A DNA stretch of 64,000 nt, taken from NCBI RefSeq assembly GCF_009296025.1, contig NZ_CP045178.1:6944001-7008000 (forward strand), given 5' to 3'. Shown piece by piece: positions 53,340 through 62,173 of the stretch. Positions within the stretch are counted from its first letter, which is position 1. Every line of letters starts with the position of its first letter. The DNA comes from Streptomyces tsukubensis. Lineage in GTDB: Bacteria; Actinomycetota; Actinomycetes; Streptomycetales; Streptomycetaceae. The notes beneath the pieces were generated by a model, which saw only the letters and a list, made by a program, of their open reading frames with translations, had not been told where the DNA came from and searched no databases. Made by a program: the position numbers and the translations under genes.

Positions 53340-54950
53340 TCAGTGGTTCGCGCCGGCGGCCCAGAGGACCGATGTCCCGTCGAGGATCGTGATGTTGCCG
53401 TCGCTCTGCAACTTCAGTACCGCGTTCGCGTGCCCGCCCGTCCGACTGGCCCACACGGGCCGGTCCTCCGTGTCGTAGACGACGAGGTTGCCGTCGGGCT
53501 GGAAGTCGGCACGGGCGCCGGTGTCGCGAGTCCTACTGGCCCAGCGCGCGTGGTTCGTCTCGTCGTAGGCGACGAGGTTGCCGTCCCGCTGGAGAGTGAG
53601 CTGGACCCGCGCCGCCGCGATCTCCTCACCGGGCCGCAGGCTCATCGGCGCGGTGACGATCTTCTCCACCGGCAAGTTCTCTTCCGCGCCGTCCGACGCA
53701 CCGTCCGATTCGCCGTCCGAGGCCTTGTCCGCAGAGCCGGCCGAGGTGTCCGCGGACTCGGTGCTCTTTCCCGACGGAGTCGAAGCCGACCCGGCCTCGG
53801 CCTTCCCCCCGCCGGTCCCCTTCGTGCTCTGCCAGGGCTGAAGGACCAGCAGTACCGCGGCCACCACGCACACGGCCGCGACCGCGGACATGGCCACCAC
53901 CGCCGGGCGCCGCCACACGCGGTGGTTCTCGGCTCCGCCGAGCGGCGGTACGGGGGCCGGCGGGACAGGGGGCGGCCCCACCTCCGTCGGCGCGGGCACG
54001 GGGGCCGAGAGTGTCGGCGCCGCGGAGGCCGGGACGCCCGGGACCGCCGCGGAGGCGTCAATCGCCGTGGGCACGGGGGCCGGGCCCGCGCCGCCCTCTG
54101 CCAGGTCAGGGGCGGCGATCCGCTGATAGGCAGGATCGTTCGCCAGGGAGACGCGGGACTGGCACAGTTCCACGATCTCCCCGGGTGTCGGGCGCCGTGC
54201 CGGGGCACGATCGGTACAGGCCGCGATGATCCTCGCCAGATCGGCGTCGACCCCGTCCAGGTCGATGTCGCCGTGGACCGTGCGGTAGGAGACCGCGGGG
54301 AGAGCGCCCTTGCCGTACGGGGGGCGGCCGGTCGCGGCGAAGGCGAGGGTGGCGCCCAGCGCGAACACGTCCGCGGCGACCCCGACTTCTTCCCCCTGCC
54401 ACGCCTCGGGAGCGGTGAAGCCGGGGGTTCCGGCGGTGTGGCCGACCTGGGTCAGCGCGGTCTGCCCGGTCTCCCTGGCGATACCGAAATCGATGAGCTG
54501 TGGGCCGACCGGCGACAGGATGATGTTCTGCGGTTTGACGTCCCGGTGCAGGACCCCGTGCACGTGGATGTCCGAGAGGCCCTCGGCCAGCGCGGCCATG
54601 ATGCCGAGGCAGAGCCGCGCGGGCAGCGCGCCGGACGCGCGCACCGCTGCGTCCAGGGTCCTGCCGGGCACGTACTCGGTGGCGAACCAGTAGGGCGGGG
54701 CCTCCAGGCCACAGTCGATCAGCGAAGTGGTGTAGGCGCTGCGCACGGTGTGCAAGGTGCCCACCTCGCGTCGGAACCGCTCCAGAGCCTGTTCCTCGTA
54801 CTGGAACCGGCCACTGATGACCTTGATCGCGACTGGCCGGCCACCAGGAGTACTGCCGAGATAGACGGTACCCATACCGCCCTCTCCGAGGCGGCCGGTG
54901 AGACGGTAGCGACCGATCCTGACCGGATCGGAATCGGTGAGGGGATGCAC
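53340..54950 (-). CDS. Membrane Ser/Thr protein kinase with C-terminal bulb-type lectin domain
   Basis: 536 residues from GTG, preceded by AGGAGGAA. Kinase domain 13-270: LGEGGMGTVYLG, K43 in VAIKVI, HRDVKPQNI, DFGIA, GTPGFTAPE. A Pro/Ala linker, one membrane helix (VAMSAVAAVCVVAAVLLVL) and a Ser/Asp-rich stalk follow. The outer C-terminus has three repeats of the mannose-binding lectin type: LQRDGNLVAYD, FQPDGNLVVYD, and a weaker LQSDGNITILD. The lectin part may sense glycan or cell wall and pass the signal to the kinase. Confidence 0.88.
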   Translation of the reverse strand: MHPLTDSDPVRIGRYRLTGRLGEGGMGTVYLGSTPGGRPVAIKVISGRFQYEEQALERFRREVGTLHTVRSAYTTSLIDCGLEAPPYWFATEYVPGRTLDAAVRASGALPARLCLGIMAALAEGLSDIHVHGVLHRDVKPQNIILSPVGPQLIDFGIARETGQTALTQVGHTAGTPGFTAPEAWQGEEVGVAADVFALGATLAFAATGRPPYGKGALPAVSYRTVHGDIDLDGVDADLARIIAACTDRAPARRPTPGEIVELCQSRVSLANDPAYQRIAAPDLAEGGAGPAPVPTAIDASAAVPGVPASAAPTLSAPVPAPTEVGPPPVPPAPVPPLGGAENHRVWRRPAVVAMSAVAAVCVVAAVLLVLQPWQSTKGTGGGKAEAGSASTPSGKSTESADTSAGSADKASDGESDGASDGAEENLPVEKIVTAPMSLRPGEEIAAARVQLTLQRDGNLVAYDETNHARWASRTRDTGARADFQPDGNLVVYDTEDRPVWASRTGGHANAVLKLQSDGNITILDGTSVLWAAGANH

Positions 54951-55168
54951 GGCGGGGAATTCCTCCTGGGATGACCTGCCCGCCCGCACGGTGGTCCGCG
55001 TCCGCTGGGCACCGGTGGCATCGCTGCGCAGGGCGCCGCACGCGCTGCAAGGTGACGACCTGACGAGCCGCGCCGCCACGGGCAGTTGCTCATCCGATCA
55101 TACGTCCATACGGCAGAGCCCATGATCGCGCGGCCAGTCCTCTCCGCCGACTGCCGCACTCGACAACT

Positions 55169-56155
55169 ATGCTCGCTTCAAGCCGGGAGCCGGGAGCCGG
55201 ATACGCGAGGGGGCCTTCGAAGGTGTTGAGAGAGATCGCCGCGACCCGCTACCTCGCAGCCCTTCGGTCCGGAGGCTCTCTCCCCGGCATCGTCGAGGCA
55301 GACGACCTCGGCACCTATGTCGTCAAGTTCACAGGCTCTGCCCAGGGGCGAAAGGCGCTGGTCGCCGAGGTGATCGTGGGTGAACTCGGGCGGCGGCTCG
55401 GACTGCGGGTGCCGGAGCTGGTGTTCGCCCACTTCGACCCGGCCGTCGCCGCGCACGAACCGCACCAGGAGGTACGGGACCTGCTGGACGCCAGCGCCGG
55501 TCTCAACCTCGGCATGGACCACCTGCCGGGCGCGGTCGACTTCACGCCGGGCGCGCTGGAGATCGGCCCGCTGGAAGCCGGCCGGATCGTCTGGCTGGAC
55601 GCGCTCACCGCCAACGTCGACAGGACCGTGCACAGCCCCAACCTCATGGTGTGGCCGTCCCTCGGGGTGGCCCCGAAAAAGCTGTGGCTCATCGACCACG
55701 GCGCCGCACTGGTCTTCCACCACCGCTGGGAGAGCGCGGCCGCTTCCGTGGAGAAGGTGTACGACTTCAGGGACCACGCTCTCGGCGGGTACGGGCCCGA
55801 CACCGCCGCCGCCGACGCGGAGCTGGCCCCGCAGGTCACCCGCGCGCTTCTCGACGAGGTCGTGGCGCTGGTCCCCGACGCGTGGCTGAGGGACGAGCCG
55901 GGCTTCGCGGGGCCCGAGGAACTGCGCGCGGCCTACGCGGCGCAGCTCACCGCGCGGGCCGCGGTCTCCGCGATCTGGCTGCCCCGGGACTTCCCGAGCG
56001 CGGCGGAGCTCTCCGCGGCCCACGCCAGACGCGCCGAACGGACGCGGGCGGGCCGCCCCCCGTGGTTGCGGCACGTACCCGACCTGCACGGCAGGCCGGA
56101 AGCCGAGCGCGACTGGTCTCCCCTGCTGGGCCCCGGAGGAAACCCGGAGCGGTAG
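55169..56155 (+). CDS. HipA-like kinase fold protein
   Basis: 328 residues from ATG at 55169; a GTG at 55223 (protein starting REIAATRYLAAL) may be the true start. SLPGIVEADDLGTYVVKFTGSAQG, LVAEVIVGELGRRLGLRVPEL, WLDALTANVDRTVHSPNLMVW and KLWLIDHGAALVFHHRW are HipA kinase-type motifs (the N-x-D-R stretch and the metal Asp). No HipB partner is near, so it is not a classical toxin pair. Confidence 0.75.
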   Translation: MLASSREPGAGYARGPSKVLREIAATRYLAALRSGGSLPGIVEADDLGTYVVKFTGSAQGRKALVAEVIVGELGRRLGLRVPELVFAHFDPAVAAHEPHQEVRDLLDASAGLNLGMDHLPGAVDFTPGALEIGPLEAGRIVWLDALTANVDRTVHSPNLMVWPSLGVAPKKLWLIDHGAALVFHHRWESAAASVEKVYDFRDHALGGYGPDTAAADAELAPQVTRALLDEVVALVPDAWLRDEPGFAGPEELRAAYAAQLTARAAVSAIWLPRDFPSAAELSAAHARRAERTRAGRPPWLRHVPDLHGRPEAERDWSPLLGPGGNPER

Positions 56156-56235
56156 CGGGCGCGGCGGGGGACAGGCCGGGCCCGGTGCGGCCGGGGCAGC
56201 CGGCCCGGTCGGAGCGCCCGGCCGCCACGCATGAC

Positions 56236-56270
56236 CGCCCCCGCGCACCGGGACTCGGTGCGCGGGGGCG
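56236..56270. terminator. Perfect hairpin between HipA-like gene and aceB
   Basis: CGCCCCCGCGCACCG and its complement with a 5-base loop. Serves both convergent genes. Confidence 0.85.
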
Positions 56271-56323
56271 GGGTCGCGAGAGGGGGACGGGGCCCCGGTG
56301 GGGGCGCGTCTGCCCCGGTCGGC

Positions 56324-57955
56324 TCAGCCGCGCAGCCGCTCGTACGCGGGGACTGTCAGGAAGTCCGCGTAGTCCTCGTCGAGGGCGACGGTGAGCAGCA
56401 GATCGTGCGCCTGCTGCCAGCGGCCCGCCGCGAAGGTCTCCTCGCCCAGTTCGGCGCGGAGGTCGGTCAGCTCCTTCGCCGCGACCTCGCGGGCCAGTTC
56501 CGCGGTGACGGTGAGCGGCTCGCCCTCGCGCTCGACCCGCACGCCCGCGTTGATCCACTGCCAGATCTGGGAACGGCTGATCTCGGCGGTGGCCGCGTCC
56601 TCCATGAGGTTGAAGATGGCGACGGCGCCCGAGCCGCGCAGCCACGCCTCGATGTAACGGGTGCCGACCTGAACGGCGTTGACGAGCCCTTCGTAGGTGG
56701 GCTTCGCGTCGAGCGAGTCCACGGCGATGAGATCGCCGGCCGCGACCGACACGTCCTCGCGCAGCCGCTCCTTCTGGTTCGGCCTGTCACCGAGGACCGC
56801 GTCGAACGACTTCATGGCGATCGGCACCAGGTCGGGGTGGGCGACCCAGGAGCCGTCGAAGCCGTCGGCGGCCTCACGGTCCTTGTCCGCGCGCACCTTC
56901 TCGAAGGCCACCTTGTTGACCTCGGCGTCCTTGCGGGAGGGGATGAAGGCCGCCATGCCGCCGATGGCGTGGGCGCCCCGCTTGTGGCACGTGCGGACGA
57001 GGAGTTCGGTGTACGCGCGCATGAAGGGCGCTGTCATCGTGACCGCGTTGCGGTCGGGCAGCACGAACTTCTGGCCGCCGTCACGGAAGTTCTTGACGAT
57101 GGAGAAGAGGTAGTCCCAGCGGCCCGCGTTCAGCCCGGAGGCGTGGTCGCGCAGCTCGTAGAGGATCTCCTCCATCTCGTAGGCGGCGGTGATGGTCTCG
57201 ATCAGGACCGTCGCCCGCACGGTGCCCTGCGGGATGCCGAGCGCTTCCTGGGCGTGGACGAAGACGTCGTTCCAGAGGCGGGCCTCCAGGTGCGACTCCG
57301 TCTTCGGCAGGTAGAAGTACGGGCCCTTGCCCTGGTCGAGCAGGCGCTGGGCGTTGTGGAAGAAGTACAGACCGAAGTCGACCAGCGAGCCGGGGACGGC
57401 ACGGCCGCCGCCCTGGAGGTGCCGCTCGTCGAGGTGCCAGCCACGCGGGCGCATGACGACGGTCGCGAGTTCGTCCGCGGGCTTGAGGGCGTACGCCTTG
57501 CCGGTGCGCGCGTCGGTGAAGTCGACGCGGCCCTCGAAGGCGTCGGTGAGGTTGCGCTGCCCGAGGACGACGTTCTCCCAGGTCGGAGCGGAGGCGTCCT
57601 CGAAGTCGGCGAGCCAGATCTTCGCGCCGGAGTTGAGCGCGTTGATCGTCATCTTGCGGTCGGTGGGGCCGGTGATCTCGACGCGGCGGTCATTGAGCGC
57701 CGCGGGGGCGGGTGCGACCCGCCACGAGTCGTCCGCGCGGACGGCGGCCGTCTCCGGCAGGAAGTCGAGCGAGGAGGTGCGGGCGATCTCGGCGCGGCGC
57801 TTCGCGCGCAGGGCGAGCAGCTCGTCACGCCGGGGCGTGAACCGCTCGTGCAACTGGGCCACGAAGGCCAGGGCCGCTTCGGTCAGGACCTCGTCCTGCC
57901 GCTCCAGCGGCTCGGCGTCGACGATGGCCAGCGGGGACGGCGCTGGTGCGGACAT
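56324..57955 (-). CDS. aceB: Malate synthase A
   Basis: 543 residues from ATG. Condenses glyoxylate with acetyl-CoA to malate. KIWLADFEDASAPTWENV (metal/acid), MRPRGWHLDERH, VLIETITAAYEMEEI (metal Glu), and GRWDYLFSIVK plus the late GVRVEREGEPL region are standard. Its promoter carries AllR-type boxes, linking it to glyoxylate from allantoin; isocitrate lyase is not in this window. Confidence 0.96.
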   Translation of the reverse strand: MSAPAPSPLAIVDAEPLERQDEVLTEAALAFVAQLHERFTPRRDELLALRAKRRAEIARTSSLDFLPETAAVRADDSWRVAPAPAALNDRRVEITGPTDRKMTINALNSGAKIWLADFEDASAPTWENVVLGQRNLTDAFEGRVDFTDARTGKAYALKPADELATVVMRPRGWHLDERHLQGGGRAVPGSLVDFGLYFFHNAQRLLDQGKGPYFYLPKTESHLEARLWNDVFVHAQEALGIPQGTVRATVLIETITAAYEMEEILYELRDHASGLNAGRWDYLFSIVKNFRDGGQKFVLPDRNAVTMTAPFMRAYTELLVRTCHKRGAHAIGGMAAFIPSRKDAEVNKVAFEKVRADKDREAADGFDGSWVAHPDLVPIAMKSFDAVLGDRPNQKERLREDVSVAAGDLIAVDSLDAKPTYEGLVNAVQVGTRYIEAWLRGSGAVAIFNLMEDAATAEISRSQIWQWINAGVRVEREGEPLTVTAELAREVAAKELTDLRAELGEETFAAGRWQQAHDLLLTVALDEDYADFLTVPAYERLRG

Positions 57956-58090
57956 GAGGCTGTCACTCCTTCGGCGTGGGGTGCCTGGCGGCCGCGGGGC
58001 CGCCTCCATCATGGCGGCCCGCGGCCGTGAAGGCACGGGGTGCCAAGGCTCCGGATTACGGGCGCAAGCGCTGTCTGGGGGTGAAGGCGC

Positions 58091-58126
58091 TTCTGATCAG
58101 TGGATACTAGTTTCCTTATGGTGGAA
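58091..58126. promoter_or_regulatory. Paired AllR-type boxes before aceB
   Basis: TTCTGATCAGTGGAT (58091-58105) and TTCCTTATGGTGGAA (58112-58126), 21 bp apart as in the other pairs; the first has one mismatch in the outer half-site. Confidence 0.6.
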
Positions 58127-58127
58127 G

Positions 58128-58144
58128 TTCAATGGTTTGTTGAT
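58128..58144. promoter_or_regulatory. Weak TCAAC-type palindrome before aceB
   Basis: TTCAAT-GGTTT-GTTGAT, next to the AllR boxes. One base off in each half relative to TTCAAC-N5-GTTGAA. Confidence 0.35.
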
Positions 58145-58259
58145 GTCGAGATTCTTGGCGGGGAGGAAGAGGCGCGGCCGTGGCACTGAGGGTCATGGGG
58201 GCGGGTTCGGTGGGGCGCAGGAGCACAACTTCCGTACCACCGGCGGCGGTTGCCCCGTT

Positions 58260-58871
58260 TCAATCCTCCGTCAGCCGCGCCAGGTCCTCGGGGGTGTCGA
58301 TGTCGTACGCCGCCGCGATGTCGGAGCACTCGACGAGTTCCAGCGCGCTCGCATGGTCGGAGAGGTAGGCGCGTGCCCCCCTGTCGCCCGAGGCGCTCGC
58401 CATGACCCCCTCCCAGTGGGCGGAGCCGAACAGCACGGGGTGGCCCCTTCTGCCCTCGTAGGCCGCGGCCACCAGGGTCGCCGGTCCGTGCCAGGCCGTA
58501 CGTACCCGGGTCACCGCCCGAGCGCCGATCCCCGGCTGGTCCACCAGTGTGACCAGCGCTCCTGTCGCGGCGGTGCGGCGCAGGGAGTCGAGACCCGCGC
58601 GCAGCGACGACCCCATGCCGCTCTCCCAGAGCGGGTTCTCCACGAGCGTGCAGCCCGTCAGCTCCGCGCGGGCCCGTACCTCGGACGCCGAGGCGCCCAG
58701 CACTACGTGGACGCGGTCGCAGCCGCCTTCGCGCAAGGTGCGTACGGCGTGCTCCACCAGCAGCCCGCCCCGGTGGCCGAGCAGCGCCTTCGGGCGCCCG
58801 CCGAGGCGCCGCCCGCCGCCCGCCGCGAGGAGGATGCCTGTCACCGCTCGTGAATCCGTCGTGTTGGCCAT
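58260..58871 (-). CDS. MobA-like NTP transferase (molybdenum cofactor type)
   Basis: 203 residues from ATG. GILLAAGGGRRLGGRPKALLGHRGGLLVEHAV is the nucleotidyltransferase start; VTLVDQPGI and GHPVLFGSAHW are typical of MocA/CTP:molybdopterin cytidylyltransferases. In purine loci such proteins mature xanthine dehydrogenase, whose genes are not in the window. Role inferred. Confidence 0.8.
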   Translation of the reverse strand: MANTTDSRAVTGILLAAGGGRRLGGRPKALLGHRGGLLVEHAVRTLREGGCDRVHVVLGASASEVRARAELTGCTLVENPLWESGMGSSLRAGLDSLRRTAATGALVTLVDQPGIGARAVTRVRTAWHGPATLVAAAYEGRRGHPVLFGSAHWEGVMASASGDRGARAYLSDHASALELVECSDIAAAYDIDTPEDLARLTED

Positions 58872-59130
58872 GGCCCCTGCATACCTCAGCAGCCGTGGCC
58901 GGGTGACCGCTGGGGCGGCCGGCCTGTGGCGCGGCGGGTGTGGCGCCAACCTTGGGGGTGAACCGCGGTCTGAATCCCCGTTACCAGGTAGCGCGGGTGG
59001 CGCGGGGTAGCGAATACTGTCCGCGTCCCTGGCGTCCGACCAGCGCCGTGGGGCGGGACGAACGGCGTGCGCGGTACGCGTGGGCCCGGTGTGAGCAAGA
59101 CGCACGAGGAAGTGCGAGGGGGGAGTGCCC

Positions 59131-59490
59131 GTGAGGGGTACGGAATCGGCGGCTCAGGGGGCCATGGGGGCGCCTGAGGCACAGGGGGTGCGCAGGACAG
59201 TCGCGCAGGAGGACGACCCGAGGGTGGCGGAGTTACGGGTCGCGGTGTCCCGGTTGCGGCGTGCGCTGGCCTCGCATCCGGTCGAGTTCGCCGACCGCGC
59301 CGTCGCGGAGCACGAACTCGCGGTGCTCGCCGCCATGGCCGAGGCGGGATGCCCGGAGATTCCCATGCTGCGCAGGTCCCTGCTGCTGATCGCCGGGGCC
59401 ATCGGTTCCGTCAGCGCGTTCGCCGTGGTGTTCACGGAGGTGCGGCAGGCGGTCGAACTCTTCGGAGGGGAGCAGGGGCGCGCTCGCTGA
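59131..59490 (+). CDS. DUF5955-type small protein with one membrane segment
   Basis: About 119 residues from GTG at 59131, chosen for the GGGGGGAG seven bases upstream; GTG at 59125 is in frame. RVAELRVAVSRLRRALASHPVEFADRAVAEHELAVLAAMAEAGCPEIPMLRRSLLLIAGAIGSVSAFAVV is a family seen in Streptomyces. The last part is a hydrophobic helix. Function unknown. Confidence 0.6.
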   Translation: MRGTESAAQGAMGAPEAQGVRRTVAQEDDPRVAELRVAVSRLRRALASHPVEFADRAVAEHELAVLAAMAEAGCPEIPMLRRSLLLIAGAIGSVSAFAVVFTEVRQAVELFGGEQGRAR

Positions 59491-59652
59491 AGCCGCACGG
59501 CGCCACGGGGGCGTGGGCCCGTCCTTGAGCCCGCCCGTGGCGTGGCGGCGGGCCCGTCGGTGCGCCGTGACGGACCGGCGGCGAGCCCCTGTCGCGGCGC
59601 CGTCGGGCGGCGGATCGCGGCCCGCGCCCCGGGAGACCGCGACCGCCCGCCG

Positions 59653-60462
59653 TCAGGAAACCTGCGCCGAGCTCGCGAGCGCCACGGAGAGCTCGGCGGC
59701 CACCTGCCGCAGTACGGGAACGATCCTCTCCGTGGCCTCCTCGGTCACCCGGCCCGCTGGGCCCGAGATCGAGATGGCCGCGGCGGTGGGGGAGTCGGGG
59801 ACGGGGACCGCCAGACAACGGACGCCGATCTCCTGCTCGTTGTCGTCCACGGCGTAGCCGGCCTCGCGCACGAGTTCCAGGGCGTCGAGGAAGCCGTCGG
59901 CCGTGGTGATGGTCTTCTCCGTGGCGGCGGGCATGCCCGTGCGGCCGAGCAGGGCCCGCACCTCCGCGGGCGGACTGCCCGCGAGGAGGGCCTTGCCGAC
60001 ACCGGTGGAGTGCGGGAGTACACGTCGGCCGACCTCGGTGAACATCCGCATCGAGTGCTTGGAGGGGACCTGCGCCACGTACACGACCTCGTCACCGTCG
60101 AGCAGTGCCATGTTGGCCGTCTCGCCCGTCTCCTCCACCAGCCGCGCCAGATAGGGGCGGGCCCAGGTGCCGAGCAGGCGGGAGGCCGACTCTCCGAGCC
60201 TGATGAGTCGGGGGCCGAGCGCGTACCTGCGGTTGGGCTGCTGGCGTACGTATCCACAGGCGACCAGCGTGCGCATCAGCCGGTGAATGGTGGGCAGGGG
60301 AAGGCCGCTACTGGCGGACAGCTCGCTCAGCCCGACCTCGCCGCCCGCGTCCGCCATCCGTTCCAGCAGGTCGAAGGCGCGCTCAAGTGACTGGACGCCG
60401 CCACTGGGGGCGGGTTTGCCGCCGACCTGGGCGGAGGCGTCGTTTGCGCTCGAAGTCGGCAC
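59653..60462 (-). CDS. allR: IclR-family repressor of the allantoin pathway (AllR)
   Basis: 269 residues. An IclR winged helix (VQSLERAFDLLERMADAGGEVGLSELSASSGLPLPTIHRLMRTLVACGYVRQQPNRRYALGPRL) and an effector domain with HSTGVGKALLAG, GYAVDDNEQEIGVRCLAVPV and ISISGPAGRV. AllR proteins bind glyoxylate or allantoate-type effectors. It is divergent from allB; paired TTCC-N7-GGAA boxes lie in between and at gcl, hyi and aceB. Confidence 0.9.
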   Translation of the reverse strand: MPTSSANDASAQVGGKPAPSGGVQSLERAFDLLERMADAGGEVGLSELSASSGLPLPTIHRLMRTLVACGYVRQQPNRRYALGPRLIRLGESASRLLGTWARPYLARLVEETGETANMALLDGDEVVYVAQVPSKHSMRMFTEVGRRVLPHSTGVGKALLAGSPPAEVRALLGRTGMPAATEKTITTADGFLDALELVREAGYAVDDNEQEIGVRCLAVPVPDSPTAAAISISGPAGRVTEEATERIVPVLRQVAAELSVALASSAQVS

Positions 60463-60526
60463 GGCGCGTTCCTTTCGGGGCTGACGGGCAAGTCAGCAGC
60501 CTACCCGGCAGTGAAGCCGCGCTGCA

Positions 60527-60562
60527 TTCTATCCTTCGGAAGTATATTTCCACCTATCGGAA
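60527..60562. promoter_or_regulatory. Paired AllR-type boxes between allR and allB
   Basis: TTCTATCCTTCGGAA (60527-60541) and TTCCACCTATCGGAA (60548-60562), 21 bp apart. They could serve autoregulation and allB. Confidence 0.65.
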
Positions 60563-60650
60563 TAAGCTAGGGGGCGGGGTTGAGAGATGTCCCGCCAGGG
60601 TGGGCCCTTGACTGGTCAGGGTCAGGAGTGAAAACTCCTAGCCAAGCCCC

Positions 60651-60667
60651 TTCAACAGAACGTTGAA
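60651..60667. promoter_or_regulatory. TCAAC-type palindrome before allB
   Basis: TTCAAC-AGAAC-GTTGAA, perfect half-sites, about 30 bp before the allB start. Confidence 0.6.
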
Positions 60668-60694
60668 AAACCGGGGGCTGTGAAAGGGGCTGGG

Positions 60695-62029
60695 GTGTCC
60701 GACCTGGAACGCGTACTGCGCTCGACGCGTGTCATCACCCCCGAGGGGACGCGGCCGGCCTCGGTCGCCGTCGCCGCGGGGAAGATCGTCGACGTACTCC
60801 CGCACGACGCCGAGGCCCCGCCGGGCGTTCCCGTCGAGGACTTCGGCGACGACGCGCTGCTGCCGGGTCTTGTCGACACGCACGTCCACGTGAACGACCC
60901 CGGGCGCAGCGAGTGGGAGGGCTTCTGGACCGCGACGCGCGCCGCGGCGGCCGGTGGGATCACCACCCTCGTGGACATGCCCCTCAACTCGCTGCCGCCG
61001 ACCACCACCACCGCGCATCTCCAGGTGAAGCGGGAGACGGCCGCACCCAAGGCCCACATCGACGTCGGGTTCTGGGGTGGCGCGCTGCCGGACAACGTCC
61101 ATGAGCTGCGGCCCCTGCACGACGCCGGTGTCCACGGATTCAAATGTTTCCTCTCGCCCTCGGGCGTGGACGAGTTCCCCCAGCTCGACCAGCGGCAACT
61201 GCGCCGCTCCCTCACGGAGATCGCCGGGTTCGGCGGGCTGCTGATCGTGCACGCCGAGGACCCGCACCAGCTGGCCGGCGCCCCGCAGCGGGGCGGCGAG
61301 CGCTACGCGGACTTCCTCGCCTCCCGGCCGCGCGACGCCGAGAACACCGCGATCCGCACCCTGATCGAACTGGCCCGCGAACTGGACGCACGCGTCCACG
61401 TACTGCACCTCTCCTCCAGCGACGCGCTGCCGCTGATCGCGGAGGCCAAGCGCGCCGGTGTGCGCGTCACCGTCGAGTCCTGCCCGCACTTCCTCACCCT
61501 CACCGCGGAGGAAGTCCCCGACGGGGCCACCGAGTTCAAGTGCTGCCCACCCATCAGGGAGGCCGCCAACCAGGACGCCCTCTGGCAGGGGCTCGCCGAC
61601 GGCACCATCGACTGTGTCGTCTCCGACCACTCGCCGTCCACCGCCGACCTCAAGACCGGTGACTTCGCGACCGCCTGGGGCGGGATCTCCTCGCTCCAAC
61701 TCGGGCTGCCCGCCATCTGGACCGAGGCCCGCGGGCGCGGCCACACCCTCGACGACGTGGTCCGCTGGATGTCCACCGCCCCGGCCGCCATCGCGGGACT
61801 CGCGGACAAGGGCGCCATCGAGGCGGGCAAGGACGCCGACTTCGCCGTACTGGCGCCCGAGCGGAGCTTCACCGTCGACCCGGCGCGGCTCCAACACCGC
61901 AACCCCATCACGGCGTACGCGGGAAAGACCCTGCACGGCGTCGTCACCTCCACCTGGCTGCGCGGACGGCGTGTCCTCGGCGACGACGGGTTCACAGAAC
62001 CCTCGGGACGGCTGCTGCGCGCCCACTGA
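60695..62029 (+). CDS. allB: Allantoinase
   Basis: 444 residues from GTG at 60695, with AAGGGG at suitable spacing; an earlier GTG at 60680 is less likely. Opens allantoin to allantoate. [20 protein letters not shown] (metal His), [15 protein letters not shown] (carboxylated Lys), [35 protein letters not shown] and CVVSDHSPS are dihydroorotase-fold allantoinase motifs. It precedes the allantoicase gene and is divergent from allR. Confidence 0.96.
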   Translation: MSDLERVLRSTRVITPEGTRPASVAVAAGKIVDVLPHDAEAPPGVPVEDFGDDALLPGLVDTHVHVNDPGRSEWEGFWTATRAAAAGGITTLVDMPLNSLPPTTTTAHLQVKRETAAPKAHIDVGFWGGALPDNVHELRPLHDAGVHGFKCFLSPSGVDEFPQLDQRQLRRSLTEIAGFGGLLIVHAEDPHQLAGAPQRGGERYADFLASRPRDAENTAIRTLIELARELDARVHVLHLSSSDALPLIAEAKRAGVRVTVESCPHFLTLTAEEVPDGATEFKCCPPIREAANQDALWQGLADGTIDCVVSDHSPSTADLKTGDFATAWGGISSLQLGLPAIWTEARGRGHTLDDVVRWMSTAPAAIAGLADKGAIEAGKDADFAVLAPERSFTVDPARLQHRNPITAYAGKTLHGVVTSTWLRGRRVLGDDGFTEPSGRLLRAH

Positions 62030-62124
62030 CCGCGCGCCCCCCCCACTGATCCGCGGGCCCCCAGTGGCACCGTCGGCCCGCTGTCACGGGCCGTACGTCC
62101 CGCGTGCGTCCCCGCACCACACCG

Positions 62125-62156
62125 TTCCTGAGTTCCTGAGTACCTGAGTACCTGAA
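62125..62156. repeat. CCTGAGT(T/A) repeat before allantoicase
   Basis: Four copies of the 8-bp unit CCTGAGT(T/A) in the allB-alc gap, next to the alc ribosome site. Confidence 0.6.
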
Positions 62157-62173
62157 AGGAAGACCTCATCACT

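Noticed and set aside
55169..56155. HipA-like gene as a HipBA toxin-antitoxin pair
   Set aside because: No HipB-like helix-turn-helix gene next to it; the neighbours are a kinase and malate synthase.
56231..58030. A 599-residue plus-strand frame opposite malate synthase
   Set aside because: Shadow of aceB; repetitive Gly/Val/Asp/Arg composition and no domain.
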